This document shows, in pieces, positions 16,476 through 25,365 of a DNA stretch of 64,000 bases; position 1 is the first letter of the stretch; each line of letters begins with the position of its first letter. The notes below the pieces were generated by a model, which saw only the letters and a program-made list of their open reading frames with translations, had not been told where the DNA came from and did not search any database. A program made the position numbers and the translations under genes. The stretch is from Secundilactobacillus mixtipabuli (lineage in GTDB: Bacteria > Bacillota > Bacilli > Lactobacillales > Lactobacillaceae), in NCBI RefSeq assembly GCF_002217925.1, contig NZ_BCMF01000003.1, positions 213,336 through 277,335 on the forward strand, read 5' to 3'.

Positions 16476-17911
16476 AGCCGCACTCTCCTTTGAACCCAAT
16501 TAGATAGCCATGTTAATAGGGTAATGACAATGAGGTAAATAATGGCAACAATTGTCCAAACTTTGAACCCTTCAAGGTTACGGGCGATGATAATCTTACC
16601 CGTTTGAGTTAATTCAATAATGCCAATAATCGATAGGATTGAGGTATCTTTCAAGGTAATGATGAATTGGTTGATAAATGAAGGAATCATGATCCGAATC
16701 CCCTGAGGTAAGATAACGCGGCGCATGGCTTTTCCAAATGGCAAGCCTAAACTTCGAGCTGCTTCCATTTGACCATCATCAACGGCGTGGATACCACCTT
16801 TAACGAAGGCTGCGATGTAAGCTCCTTCGTTGAAGGTTAACGTCACGATACCGGCGATGAAGGCGGGGATTTTTTGCCCGGTTAAGCTTGGAATACCGGT
16901 ATAAATGAACAGTGCCAGTACCAATAGCGGCAAGCCACGGAAAATGTAGATCAGTGTCGTAGAGACACCGTTAAAGAACTTGCTTGGTACAACACCCATT
17001 AAACCTACGATGACCCCAAACAGGGTGGCGAAGAAAATGGCAACAATGGTCAGCCAAATGGTTTCTTCAAAACCGTTTAACAAAGCACCCTTATTTTGCT
17101 TTAGTAAGCCTAAGAATGTCCGGTCGGAAGTGGTATCTGAACTCCCTTTGGCACCCAGATAGTGTTTGGTAATACGTGCGTATTCACCGTTAGCTTTCAA
17201 GTCAGCTAAACCATTGTTAAACATGCGCAGCAACTTTTGGTTATGTCCTTTTTTAACGGCGAAACCATAAGGACCGCTTAACGCAGGCTTGGTATAAATT
17301 TTTAATTTAGTGCCTTGCCGGATTGCGTATTTCATAACGGGCGAGTCTTCGAAACAGGCTGCAGAATTGCCGGTGAGAACGTCTTGATACATATCATTTG
17401 ATTCATCAAAGGTGACAATCTTAAAGCCGTATTTCTTGTGGATACTTTGCGCGTATTGAGCACCAGATGTTCCCGTTTTAACCGCTACACGTTTGCCGCG
17501 TAACTGACTAAGCTTGGTAATCTTGCCGTTTGGTTTGGCTGCCATTACCACGCCTGACATGAAGTACGCCTTTGAAAAATCGAAAGTGGCTTCACGTTCT
17601 TTAGTGATCGACATCCCAGCGATGACACCATCCATTTGGCCGGATTGAACACCTTGCGTAGCAGCGTTGAAACTAGTTGGTTTAATGTTTACTTTAAATC
17701 CTTGATCCTTAGCAATAGCGTGTAGCAGATCAATATCAATACCCACATATTTGTTTTGGCTGTTGGCAAATTCAAATGGTGGAAAGGTGGAATCTGTCGC
17801 AATCTGGTAAGTGGTGGTGGCTTTTGCGGGAGCAGCCGTTAATTGTAAAGCCGTAAATAGTGCTAGTAAAGCAATCAAACTACTTAAAATCTTTATCCAG
17901 GGTCGTCTCAT
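16472..17911 (-). CDS. glnP: Glutamine ABC transporter substrate-binding/permease fusion
   Basis: The protein has 479 residues. A signal peptide occupies 1-31. A periplasmic-type solute-binding domain spans about 34-255 ([15 protein letters not shown] and [14 protein letters not shown] are typical). An integral permease domain with about five spans and the EAA loop ([21 protein letters not shown], cited as about residues 387-407) fills 275-479. Fusion of binding protein and permease is the usual lactic acid bacterial GlnP arrangement and lets the pair with GlnQ form a complete importer. A GGAGG ribosome site lies close before the ATG. Confidence 0.92.
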   Translation of the reverse strand: MRRPWIKILSSLIALLALFTALQLTAAPAKATTTYQIATDSTFPPFEFANSQNKYVGIDIDLLHAIAKDQGFKVNIKPTSFNAATQGVQSGQMDGVIAGMSITKEREATFDFSKAYFMSGVVMAAKPNGKITKLSQLRGKRVAVKTGTSGAQYAQSIHKKYGFKIVTFDESNDMYQDVLTGNSAACFEDSPVMKYAIRQGTKLKIYTKPALSGPYGFAVKKGHNQKLLRMFNNGLADLKANGEYARITKHYLGAKGSSDTTSDRTFLGLLKQNKGALLNGFEETIWLTIVAIFFATLFGVIVGLMGVVPSKFFNGVSTTLIYIFRGLPLLVLALFIYTGIPSLTGQKIPAFIAGIVTLTFNEGAYIAAFVKGGIHAVDDGQMEAARSLGLPFGKAMRRVILPQGIRIMIPSFINQFIITLKDTSILSIIGIIELTQTGKIIIARNLEGFKVWTIVAIIYLIVITLLTWLSNWVQRRVRL

Positions 17912-18427
17912 ACTAGTCCTCCTATTGTTATGTAATAAAATCTAACATATGATTATGAGAACAGCATAACAGTAAAATAATAAAATGTTAAGGTGTTTTT
18001 GAAAAATAAATCAATTTATTCCGGAAAATAATTCATTATTTAAGTTAGGCATCAACTTATTTTTAAACAATTAAGCACTATTACAATAGTGCTTGTTGAT
18101 TAATCAACATCAGTATTAATATGCCTAATTTCTATTAATATGCATTAATAGATGCTCATTCAAATTGAATGCTAGGATGTAAATGGAAACGTTTTCTAAT
18201 TTTTTCTCAAATTATCCTTATTTATTTTTAATATTGTCTTGATTCATTCGTAATCTATGTAATAAGAAATAACATTTGAATGGTGTGATTACAAAATGTG
18301 CGTGTCAAAGAGAGCTCGATAAGACCTGTTTGCAACCATATCTTAATTGTGCTTTAATTGAATTTTAATAGGACTTTTACGGCCCAAAAATAAACGATAC
18401 ATATTGTTTGACGAGGAGGAAATCGGT
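17912..18427. promoter_or_regulatory. 516-bp divergent control region with stacked palindromes
   Basis: Between glnP and the aminotransferase gene lie four symmetric sequences in 99 bases. They are AAGCACTATT/AATAGTGCTT (18073-18094), the perfect 14-mer GTTGATTAATCAAC (18095-18108), CTATTAAT/ATTAATAG (18132-18151) and CATTCAA/TTGAATG (18157-18171). A cre-like site follows at 18183-18198. The rest is AT-rich without coding signal. Confidence 0.65.
18183..18198 (+). promoter_or_regulatory. Catabolite-responsive element (cre) candidate
   Basis: ATGGAAACGTTTTCTA matches the CcpA consensus WTGNAARCGNWWWCAW at 15 of 16 positions. It lies 230 bases before the aminotransferase start and 270 before glnP, so either could be under carbon catabolite control. 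Confidence 0.65.
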
Positions 18428-19597
18428 TTGAAGTTTGAAGAATCAAAAGTATTGCAACATTTACCTAAACAGTTTTTTGCCAATTTAGTTGCGAAGGTCA
18501 ACGCAAAAGCGGCGTCCGGTGCTGACGTGATCAATCTGGGGCAAGGTAACCCAGATCAGCCGACACCCGAATTTATTGTGAAGGCCATGCAGGAAGCAAC
18601 CGCTAATCCAGCTGATCATAAGTATTCGCTGTTTCGCGGGATGCCACGGTTAAAGCAAGCTGCCGCTGATTTCTACAAACGTGAATACGGTGTCGATCTT
18701 GATCCTGAGAAAGAAGTTGCCATTCTCGGGGGCTCTAAAATCGGTTTGGTTGAATTGCCATTTGCGTTATTAAACCCTGGCGACACGATGTTGCTGCCTG
18801 ACCCAGGTTATCCGGACTACCTTTCAGGTGTTGCTTTGGCCCAGGTGAAGCTTGAACTGATGTCATTATCCGCAGATAAGCAGTATTTACCTGATTATCA
18901 GCAGCTGGACCCTAAGGTTGTAGAACAGGCCAAACTCATGTACCTTAACTATCCCAATAACCCAACTGGTGCTGTTGCAACACCAGAATTCTATGAAAAA
19001 ACAGTTCAGTTTGCTAAAGAACATCATATCGGTGTGGTTCAAGACTTTGCGTATGGTGCGATTGGTTTTGACGGTAAACGGCCTGTCAGCTTCCTGCAGA
19101 CGCCGGGAGCAAAAGAGGTGGGGATCGAAACTTATACCCTCTCTAAGTCGTATAACATGGCTGGCTGGCGGGTTGGCTTTGCCGTTGGTAACGAAGATAT
19201 GATTGAAGCTATTAATCTGATTCAAGACCATCTGTTTGTCTCGCTATTTCCAGCTATTCAGGATGCGGCAGTCGCTGCGCTGGACAGTGACCAGTCTTCC
19301 GTTAAATCGTTAGTGGCACTGTACCAAAAGCGGCGTGATGATTTTTACGCTGCTGCTCGTAAAATTGGCTGGGAACCTTATCCATCAGGCGGTGCTTTTT
19401 ATGCGTGGATGCCAGTTCCAAAGGGTTACACCAGTGAAGAATTTGCTGACTTACTCTTGGACAAGGCGGCTGTAGCGGTAGCACCCGGTACTGGTTTTGG
19501 TAAGAGCGGTGAAGGCTACGTTCGTGTTGGCCTACTGATCGATGAACCTAAGTTCACTGAAGCGTGTGAGCGGATCGGTAAGTTGGGCTTGTTTTAA
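18428..19597 (+). CDS. PLP-dependent aminotransferase, class I/II
   Basis: The protein has 389 residues. Fold type I signatures are INLGQGNPDQPTP near 35-47, YPNNPTG at 175-181 and TLSKSYNMAGWRVG, with the PLP Lys at about residue 240. It resembles the LL-diaminopimelate / N-acetyl-diaminopimelate aminotransferase group (PatA-like), but alanine or methionine transaminases of this clade look alike, so the substrate is open. The start is TTG 18428, with GAGGAGG seven bases before it; the frame is open to a TTG at 18404 that lies upstream of that ribosome site. A hairpin follows the stop. Confidence 0.85.
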   Translation: MKFEESKVLQHLPKQFFANLVAKVNAKAASGADVINLGQGNPDQPTPEFIVKAMQEATANPADHKYSLFRGMPRLKQAAADFYKREYGVDLDPEKEVAILGGSKIGLVELPFALLNPGDTMLLPDPGYPDYLSGVALAQVKLELMSLSADKQYLPDYQQLDPKVVEQAKLMYLNYPNNPTGAVATPEFYEKTVQFAKEHHIGVVQDFAYGAIGFDGKRPVSFLQTPGAKEVGIETYTLSKSYNMAGWRVGFAVGNEDMIEAINLIQDHLFVSLFPAIQDAAVAALDSDQSSVKSLVALYQKRRDDFYAAARKIGWEPYPSGGAFYAWMPVPKGYTSEEFADLLLDKAAVAVAPGTGFGKSGEGYVRVGLLIDEPKFTEACERIGKLGLF

Positions 19598-19599
19598 AG

Positions 19600-19663
19600 A
19601 GAGTGTAAGATAAAGAAATGGTGTCCCAGATGGTTTTCCTGGGGCACCGTTTCTTTATCTTAT
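19600..19663 (+). terminator. Long hairpin directly after the aminotransferase stop
   Basis: Arms TAAGATAAAGAAATGGTG (from 19606) and CACCGTTTCTTTATCTTA (to 19662), with CCCAG/CTGGG inside, form a 24-bp stem. It begins GAGTGTAAG three bases after the stop, echoing the inner stem of the palindromic family elsewhere, but lacks their outer stems. It may act as a terminator or 3' stabiliser. Confidence 0.65.
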
Positions 19664-19752
19664 AGGGCAGGGGCGTGCCGAGTAGCACACGTTTAATCTA
19701 GATAGGATGAACGAGCTAGTCTGTTGCTGAGTATGCTATTCAACGCAGAATG

Positions 19753-19815
19753 GCACAAAAAAAGACGGTGCCCTCAGCCATCACCGTGACTAGTAGGGAC
19801 ACCGTACTTTTTGCA
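19753..19815. terminator. Imperfect hairpin, probable terminator of the hydratase gene
   Basis: Arms GCACAAAAAAAGACGGTGCCCT and AGGGACACCGTACTTTTTGC, cited by ends 19753-19774 and 19795-19814, pair with a few mismatches. It lies about 50 bases beyond the minus-strand stop codon and has a T run on that strand. Confidence 0.55.
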
Positions 19816-19867
19816 ACAAACTAATTGTTCTCAATAACACTATAGTATAGTAGCTTTTTTGGATTTT

Positions 19868-20683
19868 TTACCGATCAACGTGTAGTAGAACGGCGCCCAT
19901 TCCCTTGTCAAACGTCGCTTTCCAGTCACCCTTAGTCAGTGATTCTGGGAGTAGGAACGTACCGCTTGAAACCCGTTGGCCAGCTCTTAGTGGCATGCCT
20001 TGTTCGTCAAGCTTCTTAACTAGCCACTGCAATGAGTTGAGTGGGTTGCCAAGAACTTCTGAAGCTTGGCCGTCTTTGAGCTTCTTGCCATCATGGAATA
20101 ATTCACACGTCACGTTAGCGAGATCTTCTGGTTTATCGAATAGTTTGTCGGCATCGTTTTCTTCACCGAAGACAACGTAACCGCCAACAGCGGCGTCCGC
20201 CATTACCATGTACTTGGATAGACTTGGGAACCAGTCACTGAACCGTGAATCGGGAACTTCAACGGCAGGGGCAACGGTTGTTTTATGGAAAAGGTCTTCA
20301 AGTGAATCATTAGCTGACAAATCCTCTTTGGCCGTAAACATCATTTCAACTTCGGCCAATGGATCCATCACGTCGTTTGCATTGACCGTATGAGGTGATT
20401 TAACAAAGTGACTCTTAACTTGAGCGCCATATAGTGGGCTGTCTGAGTCGAACATGTCTTGGGTCTGCTTGCTGGTTAGCGAAACTTTGTAGCCGCCAAC
20501 AGCTTCCTTTTTGTCTTCAGTTAACTGACGCTGAACACGGTAGGCTGCGTCTTCGCTTTCAGCGTAACCTGCGTAATCAGCTTCTTTCAGTGGCTGACGA
20601 GTTGTGTAGGCGTGGTATAGATCCTGTGCTAACTTAGCTTCTTTTTCTGATAAAGTTTGTTTGCTTAATAATTGTTCACTCAT
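19868..20683 (-). CDS. FAH-superfamily 2-keto-4-pentenoate hydratase (MhpD-like)
   Basis: The protein has 271 residues, the length of MhpD/XylJ hydratases. GGYKVSLTSKQTQ is near 64-76. The divalent-metal residues are in PLAEVEMMF (ExE near 109-113), followed by APAVEVPDSRF and ADAAVGGYVVFG, and the C-terminal GNPLNSLQWLVKKL. The family adds water to 2-hydroxy-dienoates or decarboxylates related keto acids. No aromatic meta-cleavage gene is nearby. The transcript carries an Ile T-box 320 bases upstream, a small ORF and a TATGTG repeat tract. The start is ATG 20683 with TTTTGGAGG nine bases upstream. Confidence 0.8.
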   Translation of the reverse strand: MSEQLLSKQTLSEKEAKLAQDLYHAYTTRQPLKEADYAGYAESEDAAYRVQRQLTEDKKEAVGGYKVSLTSKQTQDMFDSDSPLYGAQVKSHFVKSPHTVNANDVMDPLAEVEMMFTAKEDLSANDSLEDLFHKTTVAPAVEVPDSRFSDWFPSLSKYMVMADAAVGGYVVFGEENDADKLFDKPEDLANVTCELFHDGKKLKDGQASEVLGNPLNSLQWLVKKLDEQGMPLRAGQRVSSGTFLLPESLTKGDWKATFDKGMGAVLLHVDR

Positions 20684-20701
20684 GGGCGAGACCTCCAAAA
20701 T

Positions 20702-20841
20702 TATGTTTGATATGTGATATAAGTTAAAACTATGTGCTGATACAATATGTGATGATGCTATATGCTGACACGATATGTTGTGGAACTATGTGAACTTCAT
20801 TTGGTACGATATGTGTTGAGAAATCTATTAATACTTATGTG
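20702..20841. repeat. Degenerate tandem TATGTG repeat tract
   Basis: TATGT/C begins at 20702, 20711, 20731, 20746, 20761, 20774, 20787, 20810 and 20836, with a ninth TATGTG outlier at 20906. In the core (20731-20790) the unit is about 13-15 bases with form TATGTGNTGATAC. It lies in the transcribed leader of the hydratase gene, where the RNA would carry CACATA copies. Confidence 0.7.
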
Positions 20842-20959
20842 TGACCCGCCCTAAATTGGTGGGTTCAATGAGAAATTGCACTTCATTCGCGCTTAAAAAA
20901 GAAATTATGTGTTGAATCTGAATGTCGCTATCATCTGAGCTCTTAATGCCAACTTCCAA
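20828..20959 (-). CDS. Small ORF between the Ile T-box and the hydratase gene
   Basis: A 43-codon frame starts at TTG 20959, with the ribosome site AGGTGGTGAGG on the same strand ending four bases before it, and stops at TAA 20828-20830. The peptide is acidic in its first third (MEVGIKSSDDSD), then amphipathic, and ends THKY. I know no family for it. Its placement just after the T-box terminator means it is translated only on read-through. It could be a small protein, a leader peptide or the remnant of a longer gene. Confidence 0.5.
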   Translation of the reverse strand: MEVGIKSSDDSDIQIQHIISFLSANEVQFLIEPTNLGRVTHKY

Positions 20960-21004
20960 TTGTCCTCACCACCTTAAATGTCTGTTTTTTAAATTCAGGA
21001 AACG

Positions 21005-21296
21005 AAAAAGCGTCCTTGATCGCAATCTGGTTGCGATTAAGGACGCTTTCACGTGGTACCACCTTAGTTTATAATCTCATTACTGAAATTACCTCTCACG
21101 TACGGCATTGCTGCGATACGTTTGGCACGATAATGGGTGCACCCATTGTGTTCTACTACGGCCTAGCCGATTCGGCACACAGCTCGGAGATGATCATCGC
21201 GTCCATTCGTCATTGCCTTTCACCGACCGGCAACTCTCTATATCCGACATGGAGTAAATGTTTCTCGTCAACGCCTTTCATCTGAATTTAATGATT
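21005..21296 (-). ncRNA. T-box leader, specifier read as isoleucine (ATC)
   Basis: On the minus strand the T-box sequence AAGGTGGTACCACG lies at 21066-21053. The terminator (arms AAAGCGTCCTTAATCGCAA and TTGCGATCAAGGACGCTTT) ends at about 21005. Stem I has AGAGAG, a GGTCGGTG apical loop and closing GAGA (21266-21263) with TCTC (21190-21187). The codon before the closing purine is ATC at 21194-21192. The TGGT bulge fits A73 of tRNA-Ile. Confidence 0.88.
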
Positions 21297-21302
21297 GCCA
21301 TT

Positions 21303-21331
21303 AATCTACACCCAGATTTTGAGGTTGTCAA
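21303..21331 (-). promoter_or_regulatory. Sigma-A promoter of the Ile T-box/hydratase transcript
   Basis: On the minus strand, TTGACA (21331-21326) and TAGATT (21308-21303) are separated by 17 bases, seven bases before the T-box leader. Confidence 0.8.
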
Positions 21332-21521
21332 CACAAAAATGTGAAAAAGATTAAAGGAATTCTCTGAAAGCCACTTGACTCTCATGATTAAGCCAAGTTA
21401 AATTTGACACAACAATCTTGATATCCGATTAATCACCACCTATTGGTCAATATGGTATACTTTGTACACATTCAGAAATCAAGCAAATAAACTAAATAAT
21501 CAATGAAGCGGGGATAAAACT

Positions 21522-23030
21522 GTGAAACTATCAAAATTTCTTTTTGGAACAACGATTGGGTTAGCTGCAGGTTTACTAACCCTTTACTATAAACAAGATC
21601 AAACTGTTCACGCACCAGCCAAAAAAGCCAACACTAAGATTTTTGACGATTTTTCTGCCGTGGATCTCGGTGAATTTACGGATCATTTAACGCTGGCTGC
21701 TGCTGATCCAGCGGCGTTAGTCCTTGAACAAAATGAAGATGAATATGTGAGTGAGGGGAGTCTGACAACGCCCGCCTTTGAGCTACCGCAATTTAAACAG
21801 CTGGTGGCGTCATGGAACGCATTGACGCCCGATGGCACAGCTGTTCAAGTCGAAGCACGGATAAATCAGGCTGGCCGATGGTCTGCTTGGCACAGTTGGG
21901 GCAAATGGTCGACGAAGGCCTTAAGCGGCAGTGTCAAACATGATCGGCAGGATTCGCTGGCTGGAATTGATACGGATACCTTAACGGTTAAAGCCGGCGT
22001 GGGTGACAAAGCGCAATTGCGCGTTCACTTGTATACGGATAACCCGCAGCAGACACCGGTTTTAAAATTAGTGGCTGCCAGTGTTAAACCACTCCATCAA
22101 GACTTAATGGTGGATTCACACGAAGTAACGGTTGATAAGGTCGTTGCCACGCCCGCTTATTCACAGGAGATTCGTGATCCTAAACTGGCACCTGGTATCT
22201 GCAGTCCAACAACGGTTTCGATGGCTATTAACCGGCAAAATGCGGATATTTTGCCTGAAGAATTAGCACTGCACAACTTGGATACGACCTATAACGGTTT
22301 TGGCAACTGGTCATTCAGTACCGCTGCTGCCGGGAGTATGGGTTACCGGTCTTACACGGCTTATACCAATATTGACGGCTTGCGTCGGCAAATTGCGGCC
22401 GGTTATCCCGTTGGCGTTAGCGTTCAGTATACGAATAATCCTGATAATGGTGAATTACCTTACGTTGAAAATGCGACTGGTGACACGACTGGCCACTTAC
22501 TGCTGGTGACGGGATTTACAAAGTTAAACGGGATTGATTACGTTGCTGTTAATGATTCATATGCAGACAGTGATGCTGATGCAAAGCGACTATACCGATT
22601 AGACCAGTTTAGTGAGGCCTGGCATTCTCGCATTGCTTATATCATCGGTGCTAATTACCGCGGTTATGAACGGTTGATGCAGCCTAACCGGGAATCAGCT
22701 GAGTTGACGGCCAGTGACGAACAGACAGCCTTCACGTTAAGAGTCGCTGGTGAAACGATTTCGCTGACACCGCAAATGATCCACCAGACAGATCCAGTGG
22801 ATTCAAAAGCAACTACCATTGCCTACACCTTGGATGATGGTGGTCAGTTTGAAACGACGGCGCAACAGCATTTTGACTATGCAGATGTTGATGATGAAGG
22901 CCGAATTAAACTGAATTTGGCTGAAATCAAACAAGCCCATCCAAATGCAAATACACTGACCATCTACGTTGTCAGAATGGTGGCACCAACCTTAGTGGCA
23001 ACCATTCTGTTGACCGATCAAGATGCCTGA
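21522..23030 (+). CDS. Exported C39-like peptidase-domain protein
   Basis: The protein has 502 residues. A short N-terminal membrane segment (about 6-22) can act as signal or anchor. The C39-type papain-fold domain spans about 195-395: catalytic Cys in LAPGICSPTTVSMAI, the His in TGHLLLVTGF and a following NDSYA. The N-terminal 60-190 region looks beta-rich and the C-terminal 400-500 is unassigned. It probably cuts peptides at or outside the wall. The start is GTG 21522 with GCGGGG upstream. The stop overlaps the amidase gene by eight bases. Confidence 0.8.
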   Translation: MKLSKFLFGTTIGLAAGLLTLYYKQDQTVHAPAKKANTKIFDDFSAVDLGEFTDHLTLAAADPAALVLEQNEDEYVSEGSLTTPAFELPQFKQLVASWNALTPDGTAVQVEARINQAGRWSAWHSWGKWSTKALSGSVKHDRQDSLAGIDTDTLTVKAGVGDKAQLRVHLYTDNPQQTPVLKLVAASVKPLHQDLMVDSHEVTVDKVVATPAYSQEIRDPKLAPGICSPTTVSMAINRQNADILPEELALHNLDTTYNGFGNWSFSTAAAGSMGYRSYTAYTNIDGLRRQIAAGYPVGVSVQYTNNPDNGELPYVENATGDTTGHLLLVTGFTKLNGIDYVAVNDSYADSDADAKRLYRLDQFSEAWHSRIAYIIGANYRGYERLMQPNRESAELTASDEQTAFTLRVAGETISLTPQMIHQTDPVDSKATTIAYTLDDGGQFETTAQQHFDYADVDDEGRIKLNLAEIKQAHPNANTLTIYVVRMVAPTLVATILLTDQDA

Positions 23031-23979
23031 CTTTAAACCAGCTTTACCACAGAATTATACGCTTGCCAACCGTCCACGTGATGTTAGGCTACGTTACATC
23101 GTGATTCATGCTACGGAGTTAAATTACACAGAGACGATTACCCGCTTTCAAAGTCCTCATCAGGTCAGCGCCCACGTGGTGATTCGGCAACAAGATGGTC
23201 ACCGAGTCACAATGGTTGAGCCACAAAACGTGGCTTGGCATGCCGGTAATTGGGATATTAATTGCCGGTCGTTAGGCATTGAACAGGAAGCTTACGTGGC
23301 TGAGGCGACAAGCTTTTCTGATCCCATGATGGCTACGCTTGCTGATCAGATTTTGGAGTGGTCAGATTGCTTCCAGATTCCGCTAGACCGAGCGCATATC
23401 CTCGGCCATGATAATGTGGTCGCACCAACGCCAGAAGCTGAAGGCCGGATGCACCAGGATCCGGGCTGGTATTTTGACTGGGCAGCCTTATTTGCAAAAT
23501 TAGGGGTAACGCCAGAATTGGCTTTGCCGATTGTGGTTGGCCAGGGGCTTCGAGTAACAGCCCGATACGTTAATTTATACCAAGAGCCAACTGCTAACAG
23601 CGCGGTTATTGGTCATCAGGATAAGCCATTCACCTATCGTGCCAGTTATGGTCAGACCTTTGTGTGTGTTGCCAAAGTAAGCAACTGGGTAGCCATTAAT
23701 TTTAGTGGCCACCGTGCTTGGCTGAATCAACAAGACGCTGCTGGCGTACAGCGGCCAATCTACACGGTTGGTACGGAACCGGTGCCGCTGTATGGAATGA
23801 CTCAGCCGGCTGCCCGGCCAATCGGCGAACTGAAACCGGGTGAGCAATACGTCATTTCTGACGAGCTGGCAGGCCTGCAGAGTACTGAAGCAGCGGGTCA
23901 GTTACGTGCCCGTCAGACGGATGATCGGTTTTACCAAATCTGGTACGGCCACAGGATGGGGTACGTGAAGCGAAATTAA
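23023..23979 (+). CDS. N-acetylmuramoyl-L-alanine amidase (Amidase_2) with C-terminal SH3-like region
   Basis: The protein has 318 residues. The Amidase_2 domain at about 20-150 has zinc ligands in IVIHAT, WHAGNW and the RMHQDPGWYFDW end. An SH3-like wall-binding region follows at about 165-240, and a second degenerate one near the C-terminus. There is no signal peptide, which is odd for a wall hydrolase. The start ATG overlaps the C39 stop (ATGCCTGA) without a clear ribosome site, so it relies on translational coupling, or the two ORFs were once one protein. Confidence 0.82.
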   Translation: MPDFKPALPQNYTLANRPRDVRLRYIVIHATELNYTETITRFQSPHQVSAHVVIRQQDGHRVTMVEPQNVAWHAGNWDINCRSLGIEQEAYVAEATSFSDPMMATLADQILEWSDCFQIPLDRAHILGHDNVVAPTPEAEGRMHQDPGWYFDWAALFAKLGVTPELALPIVVGQGLRVTARYVNLYQEPTANSAVIGHQDKPFTYRASYGQTFVCVAKVSNWVAINFSGHRAWLNQQDAAGVQRPIYTVGTEPVPLYGMTQPAARPIGELKPGEQYVISDELAGLQSTEAAGQLRARQTDDRFYQIWYGHRMGYVKRN

Positions 23980-24056
23980 AAAATTTTGCTGTTGGTTTGT
24001 TGCTGATGTGACAAGGGATTTCATCATTCCAGATTAAGATAAAATTAAAAAAAGAT

Positions 24057-24085
24057 TTGACATTTATGGCAAAGAACCCTAAATT
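24057..24085 (+). promoter_or_regulatory. Sigma-A promoter of the pepI-oppA T-box transcript
   Basis: TTGACA (24057-24062) and TAAATT (24080-24085) are separated by 17 bases, seven bases before the leader RNA. Confidence 0.8.
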
Positions 24086-24091
24086 GGAAAT

Positions 24092-24392
24092 CGTTGAAAG
24101 CAATTAACGCAAATTAAATCATAAACGCGATGACAAGAATTATCGTAACCGTGATCAAACAGAGAGCCTCCGGTGGGTGGAATGGAGACGTGAGTGTGGC
24201 TATGACTATCATCTTCGAGCGGCCGGGGCCAAGTTAAAACTGAGTCTAGGCTGGGGAGACGCCCATTAAAGCGCCAGTCTATCGCTATTGTTAGCCGTAG
24301 ACTTGAGGTTCAGCGTGTGAACGTTGAACGATAATAGGTGGTACAGCGGAAACGCCCTATAGAGACTTGTTCTCTGTAGGGCGTTTTTATTG
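24092..24392 (+). ncRNA. T-box leader, specifier read as isoleucine (ATC)
   Basis: AGGTGGTACAGCG lies at 24336-24348 and the terminator AACGCCCTATAGAGA/TCTCTGTAGGGCGTT with a T run ends at about 24390. Stem I has AGAGAGCCTCC, a GGTGGGTG apical loop and GGAG. The closing AAGA (24135-24138) pairs with TCTT (24212-24215), placing ATC (24208-24210) plus one A as specifier. The TGGT bulge fits A73. Confidence 0.88.
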
Positions 24393-24426
24393 TTTTTAAC
24401 TAATCCATATTTTTGAGGTGAGTGAG

Positions 24427-25365
24427 ATGCATCAAGGGAGTCGAATCGTAACGTTGGATAATGGCTTCCACTTGTTTACCCGCACGGTTGGCCAGGGGGA
24501 TGTCAACTTGCTGTGCGTGCATGGCGGGCCAGGTGGGACACACGAGGAGTTTGAGAATTTTGCGGAACACTTAAAGGATCATCACGTCCGGGTGTCAATG
24601 TATGATCAGCTGGGATCGTTTTATTCGGATCAGCCGGATTATACCTTGCCTGAGAATCGTAAATACCTGACGATTGATTATTATTTGTCGGAATTAGAGG
24701 AGGTCAGAAAAAAGCTTGGCTTAGATCACTTTTACTTATTGGGCCATTCATGGGGCGGCTTGTTAGCACAGGAATACGCCCTGCATTATCCGGAACATCT
24801 TCAGGGATTGGTCATTATGAGTATGATCGATAATCTTGATGAATACATAGACAACGTCAATCGCGAGCGGGAAGAAACCTTATCGAAGCGAGATGTACGC
24901 TACATGAAGGAGGTTGAAGCGGAACAACGCTTTGACGATCCAAAATACCGTGAACTGGTGGACGTGCTAAACCGTCACTTTGCCATGAGACACCCTGAAA
25001 ACGGGTTCCAACATAACGTATCAACCATGGCAACACCGGTTTACAACTATTTCCAAGGTGACAATGAGTTCGTGATGGTGGGTAAGTTGACCGAATGGGA
25101 TCGCCGGGCAGACACACATAAGATTAAAACACCGACGCTACTTACCTTTGGCGACCACGACACGATGCCGCTGGACGCAGCTGAACGGATGCACCGCGAA
25201 ATGCCTAATTCGCGGTTAGTCTACACGCCAGATGGCGGTCATTGTCACAGCACCGATAATCCCAAGGCCTTTTTCCACACACTAGGCGAATTTTTAGATG
25301 ATGTGTCATCACATAGATTTAAATTAAAACAAGCAGTAGGGGGACATACATATGAAGAAAAATAA
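24427..25365 (+). CDS. pepI: Proline iminopeptidase, alpha/beta hydrolase
   Basis: The protein has 312 residues. The oxyanion-side HGGPGG is at about 32-37 and the nucleophile elbow GHSWGG near 104-109 (Ser in the middle). The acid Asp is in FGDHDTMP near 240 and the His in GGHCHSTDNP near 268. The family removes N-terminal proline or other residues from peptides. A frame to GTG 24418 exists, but GAGG sits against that GTG and is eight bases from ATG 24427. It is followed by an overlapping OppA gene under the same Ile T-box, so peptide import and cleavage are linked. Confidence 0.9.
   Translation: MHQGSRIVTLDNGFHLFTRTVGQGDVNLLCVHGGPGGTHEEFENFAEHLKDHHVRVSMYDQLGSFYSDQPDYTLPENRKYLTIDYYLSELEEVRKKLGLDHFYLLGHSWGGLLAQEYALHYPEHLQGLVIMSMIDNLDEYIDNVNREREETLSKRDVRYMKEVEAEQRFDDPKYRELVDVLNRHFAMRHPENGFQHNVSTMATPVYNYFQGDNEFVMVGKLTEWDRRADTHKIKTPTLLTFGDHDTMPLDAAERMHREMPNSRLVYTPDGGHCHSTDNPKAFFHTLGEFLDDVSSHRFKLKQAVGGHTYEEK

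Noticed and set aside
17912..17970. Possible GlnR/TnrA box before glnP
   Set aside because: TGTTA and TAACA half-sites are present, but with 12 bases between them instead of the seven required.
21016..21285. Plus-strand frame of 89 codons across the second T-box
   Set aside because: It is the antisense of a T-box leader; no ribosome site or recognisable protein.
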